Below are positions 63,276 through 64,000 of a DNA stretch of 64,000 nt, one piece after another (positions within the stretch are counted from its first letter, which is position 1; every line of letters begins with the position of its first letter). The DNA is from an uncultured Polaribacter sp. (lineage in GTDB: Bacteria; Bacteroidota; Bacteroidia; Flavobacteriales; Flavobacteriaceae), in NCBI GenBank assembly GCA_943846595.1, contig OX044355.1, forward strand, positions 186,001-250,000, in the 5' to 3' direction. The notes below the pieces were generated by a model. That model was not told the origin of the DNA. It saw only the letters and a program-made list of their open reading frames with translations, and did no database searches. The position numbers and the translations under genes are program-made.

Positions 63276-63989
63276 TTATTGTAATCGATGTAGGTACATA
63301 TTTACAACATTTTCAAGTCCTAAGTATAGACTTTCAGCTATCAATGCATGTCCAATAGAAACTTCCGCTAAATACGGAATATTCTCTTTAAAAAATTGGA
63401 TGTTCTCTAAACTCAAATCGTGCCCTGCATTGATTCCTAATCCTAAAGAATGTGCTAAAATCGCAGCTTCAGTATAGGGTTTTATAGCTGCTTTGTTTCC
63501 CCTCTCATATTGGGTGGCAAAATCTTCTGTATAAAGTTCTATGCGATCTGTTCCTGTTTTTGCAGCCGCTTCAATCAGTTGTAAATCGGTGCCAATAAAT
63601 ACCGAAGTTCGAATTCCGTTTTGTTGAAACTCACCAATCACCTCTTGCAAAAAAGACTGGTGTTGTAGGGTATCCCAGCCAGCATTCGACGTAATGGCAT
63701 CTACTCCATCGGGTACCAAAGTAACTTGGGTCGGTTTTGTTTCTAGCACCAAATCGATGAAAGATTGAATTGGATTCCCTTCAATATTGTATTCTGTATG
63801 TACTACAGAAACCAAGTCTCTCGCGTCTTGATATTTAATATGACGTTCATCGGGTCTGGGATGAATGGTAATGCCCTGAGCACCAAAATCCTGAATATCG
63901 GAAGCTACTTGTAAGAGGTTGGGAACATCTCCCCCTCTTGAATTGCGTAAAGTTGCAATTTTATTGATATTTACACTTAACTTTGTCAT
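63276..63989 (-). CDS. pdxJ: Pyridoxine 5'-phosphate synthase
   Basis: Last step of the DXP-dependent vitamin B6 pathway: condenses 3-amino-1-hydroxyacetone phosphate with deoxyxylulose 5-phosphate. The 237-residue TIM-barrel protein has [44 protein letters not shown] and [12 protein letters not shown], all family signatures. Complete within the window; its ATG is 11 bases from the right edge. Co-directional with the hydrolase gene downstream. Confidence 0.95.
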   Translation of the reverse strand: MTKLSVNINKIATLRNSRGGDVPNLLQVASDIQDFGAQGITIHPRPDERHIKYQDARDLVSVVHTEYNIEGNPIQSFIDLVLETKPTQVTLVPDGVDAITSNAGWDTLQHQSFLQEVIGEFQQNGIRTSVFIGTDLQLIEAAAKTGTDRIELYTEDFATQYERGNKAAIKPYTEAAILAHSLGLGINAGHDLSLENIQFFKENIPYLAEVSIGHALIAESLYLGLENVVNMYLHRLQ

Positions 63990-64000
63990 TGTCTAAAATT

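Noticed and set aside
1-64000. CRISPR arrays, tRNA or rRNA genes
   Set aside because: No regularly spaced direct repeats and no cloverleaf or rRNA signature were noticed by eye; a tRNAscan/Infernal run would settle it.

Overview
This window is AT-rich, densely packed chromosomal DNA from a member of the Bacteroidetes, almost certainly the family Flavobacteriaceae (a marine Polaribacter/Tenacibaculum-like bacterium is my best guess; the genus is inference). The evidence is a typical flavobacterial gene set: GH3-like protein, DUF3127, DUF2797, sortilin-type hydrolase, separate PurK and PurE, and a Bacteroidetes-type GlyRS. Bacteroidetes -7 promoter boxes (TAnnTTTG) lie close to many starts, Shine-Dalgarno sequences are weak, and several genes use TTG starts. 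I saw no rRNA, tRNA, CRISPR array, prophage or insertion sequence.

Layout. 1-4.3 kb: 3'-truncated glyS, a PmtA/KsgA-like methyltransferase, a frameshifted comF and an Ig-like lipoprotein. 4.4-12.1 kb: DinB-like, ArsC-like, DUF3089 lipoprotein, glycosyltransferase, an unknown acidic protein, tdk-alr-sterol desaturase, a decayed toxin-antitoxin pair and a GH113-like lipoprotein. 12.3-21.9 kb: a two-gene redox module (FAD oxidoreductase plus membrane 4Fe-4S protein), a translationally coupled trio of glycosyltransferases, a LacI regulator, a nitrilase and DUF2797. 21.9-37.2 kb: GH3-like protein, polyprenyl synthase, rlmN, queA, aroA, a 1,035-residue sortilin-like secreted protein, MazG-like, aat, a DedA-like membrane protein, DUF1456, DUF3127, flavin reductase, histidine kinase, HIT and greA. 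37.3-53.3 kb: a His-less Rieske-like lipoprotein, purK-purE-M3 peptidase, a GT4 glycosyltransferase, a heme-binding protein, lpdA, pabB-(80 aa)-tilS-dsbD-(secreted 170 aa) and ppc. 53.4-56 kb: a comM/yifB gene cut off after about 277 codons and followed by a short AT-rich island with two unknown genes. 56-64 kb: ahcY, a phosphopantetheinyl transferase, pnuC plus a NadR-like kinase, arfB, a TPP riboswitch driving a TonB-dependent receptor, an alpha/beta hydrolase and pdxJ.

Most genes are housekeeping: translation and RNA modification (glyS, rlmN, queA, tilS, aat, arfB, greA), nucleotide and cofactor metabolism (tdk, purK, purE, pabB, pdxJ, pnuC, ahcY), cell wall and lipid metabolism (alr, polyprenyl synthase), and central carbon metabolism (ppc, lpdA). 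I did not find a complete new defence or mobile system. The most interesting signals are: two genes of the DNA-uptake/recombination type (comF, comM) both broken; the island at the comM break; a Rieske-fold lipoprotein whose two His ligands are replaced; a toxin gene killed by one stop codon; the riboswitch-receptor unit next to a PnuC transporter and kinase; and several long perfect palindromes between genes.
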